Shown here piece after piece: positions 11,628-19,198 of a DNA stretch of 19,339 nucleotides. This DNA comes from an uncultured Collinsella sp. (GTDB lineage Bacteria; Actinomycetota; Coriobacteriia; Coriobacteriales; Coriobacteriaceae), in NCBI GenBank assembly GCA_900546105.1, contig URBP01000036.1, positions 1 to 19,339 of the forward strand, given 5' to 3'. Positions within the stretch are counted from its first letter, which is position 1, and each line of letters starts with the position of its first letter. The notes under the pieces were generated by a model, which did not search any database, was not told the origin of the DNA, and saw only the letters and a program-made list of their open reading frames with translations. The position numbers were made by a program, and so were the translations under genes.

Positions 11628-13580
11628 TTACTCCTTATTGCGACGGTAGAGGAAGTAACCGCCCGCGGAGATGACGGCAACGCCAGCGATGGCGAATGCG
11701 GCCACCATGCGGCCATCAAAGCGATCGCCAGTGGTGGGCAGGCCGCCCTTGGTGTTCGTCTTGTTAGTGGTTACCGTGGTCGTGGTGTCGGACTTGCCAG
11801 GCTTCTCAGGCTTGGCGGCCGGCTGCTCGGGCTTAGCGGGCTGCTCGGGCTTAGCGGGCTGCTCGGGAGTGCCAGGCTGCTCAGGAGTGCCGGGCTGATC
11901 CGGGGTGACCGGATCGGTGGCAAGAGCATCCTTGGCGTAGGTGATGGACACCTTGAGGCCGTTGGTCTCAGTGTTCAGATCGCTCGGGGTGAAGGGCTCA
12001 TCGAAGTTCTCGGCCTTCAGATAAGCGCGCATCTCCTGGAGCAGGGCCTTGCACTTGACGTAGGTGTTCTCGGTGGCAGCCTTGCCGGCCTTGTTTGCCA
12101 GGGCGGTGCGGCCCTCAGGGGTAGTTTCGGCCAGCATGGCGGCGTCGACTTCCTTGTTCTGCTCGATGAGCTCGTTCTGGAGTGCGTCGAGGTAGGCGCG
12201 GACGCCGGTGCCGAGAGTGTCAGGGTTCTCAAAGCAGAGCGAGCTGATGTCCATGAGGACGTAGTTGATGGAGTTCTTGGGCTCCTCGTTGTTCACGATG
12301 TCCGCCTCGTCGCAGTGATCGTAGGAGACATCCTGATTGCTGAAGTAGGGGCTGACCTCGGTGAGCAGTGCAGAGTACAGAGGAATAGCGACGGAGTAGG
12401 CGGCACGAGAGAGCATCTCCCACTGGATGGTTGCGATCTCGGGATCGAGGCCACGACGAATCTGGAAGAGATTGATCTCACTGTTGTTTTCGCTACCGAT
12501 GGCGTAGACACCGTCGGTGTTGGCGTTGAGGCCGGGGACATTTTCGCCGCGGTTGCCAAATGCACGGATCATCTCAAAGGTGTTCCAGTCGGACTTGCCG
12601 GGCTGGAAGAACAGGGGCTGGATCTCGCTGACCATGGCTCCGATTTGGTCGGGGCGATCTTCCTTTTTATTTTTAACCGTGACGATGTCGTAATCCGTAC
12701 CCTTGGTCAACGGGGCCATGAAGTAATCGCGGCCCTGGACATAGCGAGTCCACTGATGAACGCCGGAATCGGCGAGGCTTTCGCCATAGGTCTTGGCAAC
12801 GTCGAACTTGCCGTTGGTGTACTCGGCGAAGCCATTTTCCTCGGGCATGGTCTGGATGCCCTCGGAGTGGAGGCAGTTCTCGGCGTTATCAAGGTCGACA
12901 TCGTAATTGAGTCCGCCGATGTTGGGGTTGAGCGAGGCGACGTCATCGGTCAACTTCATGGCGATCCACTGATGGGCAGAAAGTGTGGCGAACAGCCAGG
13001 TCTCGTTGTTGTCGGAGATGATAATCTGGTCGTTGGTGCAGGTGCCCTTCTCGTCAATCAGGCTGCCGAGGAGCTTGACGCCCTCGCGGGCCGTGGCGCT
13101 TTCACCCAGGATGACACTGCCGTAGCTATACTCGCCCAGACCTACTTGATTATCGATGGGGTCTGCGGCTTCTGCCTTTTTGTTATAGGAGGTGCTCAAC
13201 GTGGCGGAGCAGGAGACGCCTTTCTCGTTGATGCCGGCCTCGGAGTAGGCGTCGGTGCGGCCCTCCCAGTTGGAGGGGTGGTCGCGTACATAGCTGTAGC
13301 GATAGGTAGGCTTGTTCGAAGTGTATTCAAAAGCAGATTCAATCGAGCTGTACTTAAAGCCAGATTCGTGGGCGGGTTCGATGCCATAGTGCTTGAGGTA
13401 GCGCGGGGCAAAGTCCTCGGCGCGACCATAATATGTGTTGCCGTCGGCTGTTAGGTCTTTGCCCATGTACATCTGCGTGCAGGCGAGCGCGGATGTCGGC
13501 ATGGACATGATGGTTGCAGCTCCAAATGCAAGGCCTATGCCAAGCTTCTTGAGCGCGTTGACGGGATGAGTTTTACTCAT
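11628..13580 (-). CDS. Cell-wall anchored C69-family dipeptidase
   Basis: This 650-residue surface protein is of the C69 dipeptidase family (N-terminal-nucleophile hydrolases). A signal peptide ends ...PTSALA, and Cys34 follows at once, in CTQMYMGKDLTADGNTYYGRAED; this Cys is the expected nucleophile exposed by processing. The catalytic domain extends to about residue 480. Then come a helical region, Pro-rich PEQPGT/PEQPAK repeats (about 565-600), and the sorting signal LPTTG (614-618) with a hydrophobic segment and RRNKE tail. Sortase should therefore fix it to the wall. It likely removes dipeptides from peptides at the cell surface. ATG has GGGAGGG upstream. It has its own promoter and terminator. 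Confidence 0.9.
   Translation of the reverse strand: MSKTHPVNALKKLGIGLAFGAATIMSMPTSALACTQMYMGKDLTADGNTYYGRAEDFAPRYLKHYGIEPAHESGFKYSSIESAFEYTSNKPTYRYSYVRDHPSNWEGRTDAYSEAGINEKGVSCSATLSTSYNKKAEAADPIDNQVGLGEYSYGSVILGESATAREGVKLLGSLIDEKGTCTNDQIIISDNNETWLFATLSAHQWIAMKLTDDVASLNPNIGGLNYDVDLDNAENCLHSEGIQTMPEENGFAEYTNGKFDVAKTYGESLADSGVHQWTRYVQGRDYFMAPLTKGTDYDIVTVKNKKEDRPDQIGAMVSEIQPLFFQPGKSDWNTFEMIRAFGNRGENVPGLNANTDGVYAIGSENNSEINLFQIRRGLDPEIATIQWEMLSRAAYSVAIPLYSALLTEVSPYFSNQDVSYDHCDEADIVNNEEPKNSINYVLMDISSLCFENPDTLGTGVRAYLDALQNELIEQNKEVDAAMLAETTPEGRTALANKAGKAATENTYVKCKALLQEMRAYLKAENFDEPFTPSDLNTETNGLKVSITYAKDALATDPVTPDQPGTPEQPGTPEQPAKPEQPAKPEQPAAKPEKPGKSDTTTTVTTNKTNTKGGLPTTGDRFDGRMVAAFAIAGVAVISAGGYFLYRRNKE
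11803..11901 (-). repeat. Tandem 18-nt coding repeats (PEQPGT/PEQPAK)
   Basis: The Pro-rich wall-spanning stretch of the C69 peptidase is encoded by about five near-copies of an 18-nt unit. Copies alternate between PGT and PAK forms and one is extended by Ala. Such in-frame repeats often vary in copy number between strains; variation here is not visible from one sequence. Confidence 0.8.
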
Positions 13581-13599
13581 GTTCCCTCCCAGCGTGCGA

Positions 13600-13623
13600 A
13601 AGCCCTCTGTCTCCAGAGGGCTT
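13600..13623 (-). promoter_or_regulatory. 5' UTR hairpin with GAGA tetraloop
   Basis: On the minus strand AAGCCCTCTG pairs perfectly with CAGAGGGCTT (10 bp) around a GAGA (GNRA-type) loop, followed by TCG. It sits 20 nt before the C69 ATG, just upstream of its ribosome binding site GGGAGGG. It could stabilise the mRNA or weakly terminate transcription. The function is not determined. Confidence 0.55.
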
Positions 13624-13714
13624 CACCCAATAAATACGTCCCCCAAGCGTAACGAATTCGAAACAATATACATTCATGAAAGATATTTACTCGATAAGCG
13701 TAGTGAAATATGCG

Positions 13715-13731
13715 ATTAACGGTTAATTATA
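13715..13731 (-). promoter_or_regulatory. C69 promoter with operator-like palindrome
   Basis: On the minus strand a consensus -10 TATAAT lies at 13726-13731, with TTGAAT 15 nt upstream as a short-spaced -35. A perfect palindrome ATTAAC-G-GTTAAT (13715-13727) overlaps the -10 and expected start site. The surrounding 13650-13800 is strikingly A/T-rich compared with the genes. The predicted 5' UTR is about 140 nt. Confidence 0.5.
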
Positions 13732-13796
13732 CTCATTTACTAGGTAATTCAATTTGTATAACGCCAGCGAATGATATAGCTAAATAAAGCGTCAAG

Positions 13797-13846
13797 AAAA
13801 AAGCGGACCCCTCGCCGGCATGTGGTTTCATGCCGGCGAGGGGTCC
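13797..13846 (-). terminator. Strong intrinsic terminator after the lipid kinase operon
   Basis: GGACCCCTCGCCGGCATG (13805-13822) pairs perfectly over 18 bp with 13829-13846. On the minus strand TTTTTT (13797-13802) follows the stem after GC. It ends the lipid kinase and small membrane peptide transcript. Confidence 0.92.
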
Positions 13847-13875
13847 GGGCTGCACGGGCCGTCTAAGAGTAATGG

Positions 13876-13968
13876 CTACTTCTTTCGACGGTGAATCACG
13901 TTAATGGCGTAGCCGACGAGCATGGCCAAGACGATGACAATAAAGCCGATCACGGGATTGTCGTTCAT
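13876..13968 (-). CDS. 30-residue single-span membrane peptide
   Basis: This small ORF is easily missed. Its ribosome binding site TAGGAGG overlaps the stop codon of the lipid kinase gene and lies 5 nt before the ATG at 13968. The product has a short polar start (MNDNPV), one hydrophobic span (about 6-25, IGFIVIVLAMLVGYAINVI) and a basic tail (HRRKK). A stop follows, and a strong terminator ends the unit 30 nt later. That it is translated is supported by the ribosome binding site, the single clean hydrophobic span, and a typical basic C-terminus. It may be a small regulator of the lipid kinase or its membrane location, but no family is recognised. Confidence 0.75.
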   Translation of the reverse strand: MNDNPVIGFIVIVLAMLVGYAINVIHRRKK

Positions 13969-13977
13969 AGGGTCCTC

Positions 13978-14895
13978 CTATTTTCCGAGCGGGGAGAATT
14001 CGTCGACGATGAGGTCGAGGCATTGCGGAAGCGCGCGGGCTCCAAAGACGCCCGAATTGCTGGAGATAATCTCGCCATCGAACTGCATGCCCAGTGACGG
14101 GGTGCAGGTGATCTTGGCTTCCTTGGTCTGGATGATCTTGAACTGTGGGCGCCCGAGTACCTTGCCGGCGGGGTCAAGCGCAGCGGTGATCACGGTAGGC
14201 AGCAGCTGCACGGTGCGCACGGGTTCGATGACCGCAATGTCGACCATGCCGTCGTTCATGCGGCAGTTGGGGAACAGGTTGATGTCGTTTTGGATGACCG
14301 AGGTGTTGCCGGCCATGCAGCAGATGCCATCGAGCTCCTCGACAATGCCGTCATGCTCGATGGTAAAGTGCGCCACCGTGGGGTTGGGCGTGGCGAGCGC
14401 GGAGAGGAAGTAGGCGATCTCGCCGATGTCGTTTTTGGTAGGGGCGGCCTTCATCATGATCTCGGCGTCGAAGCCCGAGCCGGCGATGATGATAAAGCCG
14501 TGGCGCTTTTCGTTGCCGTTCTCGTCGAGCCAAAAGAGCTCGCCCATGTCCACTTTGACCGTGCGACCGGCACGGCAGGCCTTGGCAAGTGCCGCTGCCT
14601 CGGGGGCATTACCGATGTTGTTAAAGAACAGGCAGGCTGTGCCGGAGGGGAAGACGAGCGTGGGGACGCCGCATCCGCGCATTTGGTCGAGTACGTTGGA
14701 GACGGTGCCGTCGCCGCCCGAAATCACCACGCGATCAAACTCGCGCACGTCTGCCACGGCGTCTTCGGGTTCCATGCCATCGCCGATAAAACGCATCACG
14801 ACCTCGTCGCCGCCCTGCGCGAGGGCGTGCGTGAATGCGTAGATTTCATCTGAGCTGGGGCCCGATGCCGGGTTGTGGATGATAAGGCAGCGCAT
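13978..14895 (-). CDS. Diacylglycerol/lipid kinase family protein
   Basis: This is a 305-residue lipid kinase of the DAGK catalytic family (NAD-kinase-like fold). The start LIIHNPASGP and the nucleotide-binding GGDGT (60-64) are diagnostic, and GAGxGFDAE-like GSGFDAEIM and MNDGMVDIAVIEP follow as in YegS/DgkB-type enzymes. It should phosphorylate a membrane lipid such as diacylglycerol, using ATP, on the inner face of the membrane. The ATG at 14895 has a moderate GGGAACG upstream. The small membrane peptide gene follows directly. The start region faces the RNase D gene. Confidence 0.87.
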   Translation of the reverse strand: MRCLIIHNPASGPSSDEIYAFTHALAQGGDEVVMRFIGDGMEPEDAVADVREFDRVVISGGDGTVSNVLDQMRGCGVPTLVFPSGTACLFFNNIGNAPEAAALAKACRAGRTVKVDMGELFWLDENGNEKRHGFIIIAGSGFDAEIMMKAAPTKNDIGEIAYFLSALATPNPTVAHFTIEHDGIVEELDGICCMAGNTSVIQNDINLFPNCRMNDGMVDIAVIEPVRTVQLLPTVITAALDPAGKVLGRPQFKIIQTKEAKITCTPSLGMQFDGEIISSNSGVFGARALPQCLDLIVDEFSPLGK

Positions 14896-14923
14896 ACTTA
14901 CGTTCCCGTTCTGTGACTAACCG

Positions 14924-14931
14924 AGTATAGT
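14924..14931. promoter_or_regulatory. Shared divergent -10 element between lipid kinase and rnd
   Basis: The eight bases AGTATAGT read as TATAGT on the plus strand (14926-14931, toward rnd) and TATACT on the minus strand (14924-14929, toward the lipid kinase). The two -10 boxes thus overlap. No clear -35 box was found for either direction. The promoter function is inferred from position and sequence. Confidence 0.5.
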
Positions 14932-14993
14932 TGTAAGGCAATGCCGATATCCTACCCGTGTTTTTCGGGCCTAACCTTATTCGATGGGTTGAT

Positions 14994-16127
14994 ATGTACA
15001 TTTCCACACATCAGGCTCTACTCGACTTTTGTCAGCGCGCCCGTGAGTTTGACGCGATTGCCGTCGATACCGAGTTTTTGCGCGAGCGCACGTTCCATCC
15101 GCGCCTGTGCCTGGTCCAGATTGCCACTCCTGCCGAGAGCGTCGCGGTTGATCCGCTGGTGATCGACGACCTGTCTCCCTTGGCCGAACTCATGGCCGAC
15201 GAGAGCGTGACCAAGGTGTTCCATGCTTGCTCGCAGGACATGGAAGTTATGCTTCATACCGTAGGCGTGTTGCCGCGTCCGATTTTTGACACGCAGGTGG
15301 CCGCCGCCTTTTTAGGCGAGCGCCAGCAGATTTCCTACGGCGCGCTCGTGCAGACGTTTTGCGGCGTCTCGCTGCCCAAGACTGAGTCGCTGACCGACTG
15401 GTCGCGTCGCCCGCTGACCGATAAGCAGATTGAGTACGCGATCGATGACGTCAAGTACCTGATCGTCGCCTATACCGAGATGATGAGCCGTCTGCGCGAG
15501 CTGGGCCGCGTGGACTGGGTACTCGACGAGTTGCGCCCGCTGGCTGACGAGTCGCACTATCGCGCCGATCGCCACGAGGCGTTCCGCAAGGTCAAGCGCA
15601 TCAATTCGTGCAGCCGTCACCAGCTGGGTATCGCGCGCGAGCTCGCCGCCTGGCGCGAGGACCGCGCCGAGCGCCGTAACATCCCGCGCAAGTGGGTCAT
15701 GTCCGACGACACGCTGCTTGCGCTCGTTAAGCGCAATCCCGTCCGCGTTGAGGAGTTCCGTAGCATTCGCGGTACCGACCAGCTGGGGGAGCGCGACGTG
15801 GACGGTGCGCTCATGGCCATCAAGCGCGGCGCGAGCTGCCCGCACGATCGCCTGCCGCTCATGGTGCGCGGACACCGTCAGATCTCGCCGGAGCTGGAGA
15901 GCGTGACGGACCTGATGTATGCGCTCATCCGCCTGGTTGCCGAGCGCTCGGGCGTGGCGACCTCGGTCATTGCCTCGCGCGATGATCTGGCCGACTATAT
16001 TGAGCACCCCGAGCAGAGCCCCCTGCGCGAAGGCTGGCGTTTTGAGCTTGTGGGCTCGCGCCTGGACGATCTGCTTTCCGGCAATATGGGACTCACCGTG
16101 AAGGACGGAAAGATTGAGTTGTTATAG
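14994..16127 (+). CDS. rnd: Ribonuclease D
   Basis: This is RNase D, a 3'-5' exoribonuclease of the DEDDy group that trims tRNA and other small-RNA ends. From the ATG at 14994 it has 377 residues. The catalytic set is visible: D25 and E27 in AVDTEF, D82 in FHACSQDMEVM, and Y148/D152 in EYAIDDVKYL. An HRDC-type helical region follows (about 195-290), with a second, divergent helical region to the C-terminus. An in-frame GTG at 14958 is possible, but the family usually begins near MYIST. No good ribosome binding site supports either. It has its own promoter at 14926. Confidence 0.92.
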   Translation: MYISTHQALLDFCQRAREFDAIAVDTEFLRERTFHPRLCLVQIATPAESVAVDPLVIDDLSPLAELMADESVTKVFHACSQDMEVMLHTVGVLPRPIFDTQVAAAFLGERQQISYGALVQTFCGVSLPKTESLTDWSRRPLTDKQIEYAIDDVKYLIVAYTEMMSRLRELGRVDWVLDELRPLADESHYRADRHEAFRKVKRINSCSRHQLGIARELAAWREDRAERRNIPRKWVMSDDTLLALVKRNPVRVEEFRSIRGTDQLGERDVDGALMAIKRGASCPHDRLPLMVRGHRQISPELESVTDLMYALIRLVAERSGVATSVIASRDDLADYIEHPEQSPLREGWRFELVGSRLDDLLSGNMGLTVKDGKIELL

Positions 16128-16150
16128 GGAAGCCTAGTCTGCTGAGTGGG

Positions 16151-16156
16151 TAGAAT
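16151..16156 (+). promoter_or_regulatory. -10 element of the zinc peptidase gene
   Basis: TAGAAT lies 35 nt before the ATG at 16192, in the 64-nt gap after rnd. The -35 region is weak. GGAGGA lies 7 nt before the start codon. Confidence 0.4.
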
Positions 16157-16191
16157 GCCTCCAACGTGTAACTCGATTTGGAGGAATTCGC

Positions 16192-16896
16192 ATGCCCTAT
16201 TACTATGGATATGGCTTTGGCATCGACCCGCTGTACCTGCTGGTTGTTCTTGTCTGCACGGTGCTTGGCCTTGCTGCGCAGAGCTATATCAATTCGACGT
16301 ACAAGACGTGGTCCAAGGTTCGCTCGGACGGCGACACGGGTGCCACGGTCGCTCGCCGCATGCTCGACGCCAACGGTTGCAACGCCGTGGGTATCAAGGG
16401 CGTCGCCGGTGAGCTCACCGACCATTACAACCCGCAGGACAATAACCTGTATCTGTCGGATTCCAACCGTTCGGGCGGCTCGGTCGCAAGCGTTGCTGTC
16501 GCTTGTCACGAGGCAGGCCATGCCGCGCAGCGTCAAAGCGGCTATGCCATGATGAAGGTACGTACCGCCCTCGTGCCGGTCGTCAACTTTACCCAGAACA
16601 CCTGGACCGTCGTGCTGCTCATGGGCCTGTTTATGAACATAGCAGGGCTCACGACCCTCGCGCTGATCTTCTTCTCGTTTAGTGTGCTATTCCAGCTGGT
16701 TACGCTGCCGGTCGAGATTGATGCCAGCCGACGTGCCGTGGCGTATATTGAGCAGTCGGGCATGAGTTCCAAGCAGGTCAACGGTGCCAAGAAGGTGTTG
16801 ACGGCTGCCGCGCTCACCTACGTGGCCGCGGCGCTCACCTCGATTATTCAGCTGCTCTACCTTATGGCTCGCTACAACAGAAACTCCAACCGATAA
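16192..16896 (+). CDS. YugP-like membrane zinc metallopeptidase
   Basis: This 234-residue neutral zinc metallopeptidase of the YugP family has a first transmembrane segment (about 13-30), then the peptidase domain. HEAGH (106-110), within ACHEAGHAAQ, supplies the zinc ligands and catalytic Glu; a following region VEIDASRRAV contains a third candidate ligand. Two central segments (about 140-175) and a last one (about 200-225) are hydrophobic, so it is a multi-pass membrane enzyme. Its substrate is unknown in this family. It has a clear ribosome binding site (TTGGAGGA) and its own -10 box. Confidence 0.9.
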   Translation: MPYYYGYGFGIDPLYLLVVLVCTVLGLAAQSYINSTYKTWSKVRSDGDTGATVARRMLDANGCNAVGIKGVAGELTDHYNPQDNNLYLSDSNRSGGSVASVAVACHEAGHAAQRQSGYAMMKVRTALVPVVNFTQNTWTVVLLMGLFMNIAGLTTLALIFFSFSVLFQLVTLPVEIDASRRAVAYIEQSGMSSKQVNGAKKVLTAAALTYVAAALTSIIQLLYLMARYNRNSNR

Positions 16897-16912
16897 CAAA
16901 TGGGACCGACGG

Positions 16913-16950
16913 GCGCCGTGGGGGTTTGTGTTCCCGCGGCGCTGTACTAT
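16913..16950 (+). promoter_or_regulatory. GC hairpin abutting the xseA -10 box
   Basis: GCGCCGTGGG (16913-16922) pairs with CCCGCGGCGC (16933-16942): 10 bp with one G-U wobble. TACTAT (16945-16950) follows two bases later as a -10 box. No T-run follows. The same hairpin-then-hexamer layout is found before the racemase gene. Confidence 0.45.
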
Positions 16951-17011
16951 GTGTTGGACTTGAATTAGCGCAGGGCCGGAGCCCATGTGCACGATGACGA
17001 AAGGGGGCTGC

Positions 17012-18463
17012 GTGGCAGGCTGGAATCTAACCGGCAATGCCGTTTCCGCCGAGTTCGACGGATCGGACGAGCAGGAGCGCAAAGAGCTCAGCGTGAGCCA
17101 AGCGGTGGAGATCGCCGCCGGCGCGCTCGATGCCATTCCACAGCTGAGCGTTTTGGGTGAGGTCACTGGTTTCCGCGGTCCCAATGCCCGAAGCGGCCAC
17201 TGCTACTTCCAAATCAAGGACGACTCGGCGGCCGTCGACTGTATCATCTGGAAGGGCGCCTACCTTAAGCGCACCTTCGATCTGCGCGACGGCATGCAGG
17301 TGAGCTTTAAGGGCAGCTTTAATCTCTACAAGCCCACAGGCCGCATGAGCTTCGTCGCTCGCTCGTTTTCGCTGGCGGGGGAGGGCCTGCTGCGTCAACA
17401 AGTGGCGCAACTGGCCGAAAAGCTGCGTCGCGAGGGCCTGATGGACGAGGCACGCAAACGTCGCATTCCGGTGTTTTGCTCGCGTGTGGCGGTCGTCACC
17501 TCGCTTTCGGGCGCCGTAATCGACGACGTCAAGCGTACGCTGCGCCGTCGCAACCCGCTCGTCGAGCTCGTCTGCGTGGGCGCAAAGGTCCAGGGTGAGG
17601 GTGCGCCGGCGGAGCTTATTGAAGGCTTGCGCCGCGCCGCCGCCATTATGCCGGCGCCCGATTGCATCTTGCTGGTGCGCGGCGGTGGCTCCTTCGAAGA
17701 CCTTATGACCTTTAACGACGAAGGGCTTGCCCGTGCGGTGGCGGCCTGTCCCGTGCCCGTGGTGACGGGCATTGGCCATGAGCCCGATACCTCGATCTGC
17801 GACATGGTGAGCGACCGCCGGGCCTCCACGCCCACGGCGGCGGCTGAATCGGTGGCGCCGGCTATGACGGAGTTGGCCGATGTACTCGAGGCGCGCCATC
17901 AGCGTCTGGGTGCCGCGATGGCTTCGATGATTGGGTCGGCCCAGGTCGACCTGGAGATGCTCGATCAGCGCGGTCGCCGTGCCTGGGATACCTATACGGC
18001 TCGCTTGGGCGATGCGCTCGATGCGGCTGCGTGTCGCCCGTGCCTCAACGACCCCACATTTATGGTCGAGCGTCGCGAATCGGAGCTTGCGCTGACGGCC
18101 GATCGCCTGTCGGGCGCCATAGTACGCTCAGTCGGGGTCTTCCGCTCCAACTTCGAGCGTCTGCCCGAGCGCTTGATCGCAAGCACCTCAGGGCTCGACG
18201 GCAAACGCCATGCGCTCACGCTTGCGAGTTCCCGTCTGGAGCATCAGGGACGTTCGATGCTTAGCAAACCCGCATCCGACCTGGGCCGTGCAGCAGCCTC
18301 GCTCGATGCCCTGTCGCCGCTCAAGGTGCTTGCCCGCGGCTATTCCATCGCGTACAGCGACGATGGTGTGGCTACGAGCGCCAAGACCTTTAAGCCCGGC
18401 GACGCCATTCGTGTGCGCATGGCAGACGGCAACGTGGCGGCAACGGTCGATATGGTCGAGTAA
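17012..18463 (+). CDS. xseA: Exodeoxyribonuclease VII large subunit
   Basis: XseA forms with XseB the exonuclease that degrades single-stranded DNA into short acid-soluble pieces. From the GTG at 17012 it has 483 residues. The N-terminal OB-fold is recognisable (ISxLSVLGEVTGFRGP-type start, then GHCYFQIKDDSAAVDCIIWKG), followed by the catalytic core with GGGSFEDLMTFNDE and GIGHEPDTSICDMVSDRRASTPTAAAE. A coiled-coil region follows, and a C-terminal LSPLKVLARGYSI strap. GAAAGGGGG lies 4 nt before the GTG. An ATG at 16985 in the same frame is an alternative. xseB follows 42 nt later. Confidence 0.95.
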   Translation: MAGWNLTGNAVSAEFDGSDEQERKELSVSQAVEIAAGALDAIPQLSVLGEVTGFRGPNARSGHCYFQIKDDSAAVDCIIWKGAYLKRTFDLRDGMQVSFKGSFNLYKPTGRMSFVARSFSLAGEGLLRQQVAQLAEKLRREGLMDEARKRRIPVFCSRVAVVTSLSGAVIDDVKRTLRRRNPLVELVCVGAKVQGEGAPAELIEGLRRAAAIMPAPDCILLVRGGGSFEDLMTFNDEGLARAVAACPVPVVTGIGHEPDTSICDMVSDRRASTPTAAAESVAPAMTELADVLEARHQRLGAAMASMIGSAQVDLEMLDQRGRRAWDTYTARLGDALDAAACRPCLNDPTFMVERRESELALTADRLSGAIVRSVGVFRSNFERLPERLIASTSGLDGKRHALTLASSRLEHQGRSMLSKPASDLGRAAASLDALSPLKVLARGYSIAYSDDGVATSAKTFKPGDAIRVRMADGNVAATVDMVE

Positions 18464-18505
18464 CCCGCGTTTCATAGCGATAAACCTTTAGGAAAGGAAA
18501 CAGAT

Positions 18506-18772
18506 ATGGCAGAGAAGACCCCGGTCGAGCAGCTTACGTACAAGCAGGCTTCGCAGGAGTTGGAGCTCATCATCCGCAGCTTGGAGTCTGGCGATATGGA
18601 GCTCGAGGAGTCGCTCGAGAGCTATACCCGCGGCGTCGAGCTCCTCAAGAGCCTGCGCACCCGCCTGTCCGATGCCGAGCAGAAGGTCTCGGTGCTCCTT
18701 AAGGACGTCGACGGCAACGACGTGCTCGCCGACGGCGAGGCCGCCAACACCGATGATAACCTTTCGTTCTAA
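18506..18772 (+). CDS. xseB: Exodeoxyribonuclease VII small subunit
   Basis: This is the small subunit of exonuclease VII, 88 residues. It has the family pattern: TYKQASQELELIIRSLESGDMELEESLESYTRGVELLKSLRTRLSDAEQKVSVL, the XseB helical hairpin. It binds the coiled coil of XseA and helps activity. GGAAAGGAAACAG precedes the ATG. The C-terminal tail is short and acidic. It is transcribed with xseA. Confidence 0.95.
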   Translation: MAEKTPVEQLTYKQASQELELIIRSLESGDMELEESLESYTRGVELLKSLRTRLSDAEQKVSVLLKDVDGNDVLADGEAANTDDNLSF

Positions 18773-18779
18773 GCATCTC

Positions 18780-18802
18780 GACCAAATATAATTACCTTGG
18801 TC
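18780..18802 (+). promoter_or_regulatory. HIT-gene promoter inside an inverted repeat
   Basis: A consensus TATAAT (18787-18792) sits between GACCAA (18780-18785) and TTGGTC (18797-18802), a perfect 6-11-6 inverted repeat. The expected start site lies within the right arm. A repressor-type operator is suggested by position. Confidence 0.5.
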
Positions 18803-18821
18803 TGTAAGAAAGGAACCAGCT

Positions 18822-19157
18822 ATGTGCGATTGCATCTTCTGTAAAATTGCCAACTACGAGATCCCCTCGACTGTTGTCTACGAGGACGACCAGGTCATCG
18901 CGTTCGATGACCTCAATCCCCAGGCACCGGTTCATACGCTCGTGATCCCCAAGAAGCACTACAGCGACATCGCTGATAACGTGCCTGCCGAGACCATGGG
19001 CGCCATGGCCCATGCCATCCAGGAGGTTGCTAAGGCCAAGGGCCTGGAGGACGGTTTCCGCGTCATCTCCAACAAGGGCGTTAACGCCGGCCAGACCGTC
19101 ATGCACTTCCACATGCACGTCCTCGGCGGCAAGAACCTGGGCGAGAACCTCATCTGA
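18822..19157 (+). CDS. HIT-family hydrolase (HinT-like)
   Basis: This 111-residue histidine-triad protein has the triad in HFHMHV (H95, H97, H99) and the start CDCIFCKI, with two Cys typical of the zinc-bearing branch. EDDQVIAFDDLNPQAPVHTLVIPKKH is the standard HIT N-terminal half. Such enzymes hydrolyse purine nucleoside phosphoramidates (HinT) or dinucleotides. Substrate here is not determined. AAGGAACC precedes the ATG. It lies downstream of xseAB but appears to have its own promoter. Confidence 0.93.
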   Translation: MCDCIFCKIANYEIPSTVVYEDDQVIAFDDLNPQAPVHTLVIPKKHYSDIADNVPAETMGAMAHAIQEVAKAKGLEDGFRVISNKGVNAGQTVMHFHMHVLGGKNLGENLI

Positions 19158-19198
19158 GGGCGCGTAGGCCGTCGACTTGGCTGCCTTTGGAGTAACCT

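Noticed and set aside
11803..11901. Tandem repeats that could suggest a CRISPR array
   Set aside because: The 18-nt repeats are contiguous, in frame with the Pro-rich wall-spanning region, and have no spacers. No cas genes are present.
11601..13454. A 617-codon open frame on the plus strand
   Set aside because: It is antisense to the C69 peptidase. The low-complexity Gly/Leu/Val composition reflects codon bias of the opposite strand.
14941..15162. A 73-codon frame starting at the ATG at 14941, close to the -10 of rnd
   Set aside because: It runs out of frame over the catalytic part of RNase D and shows no family features.
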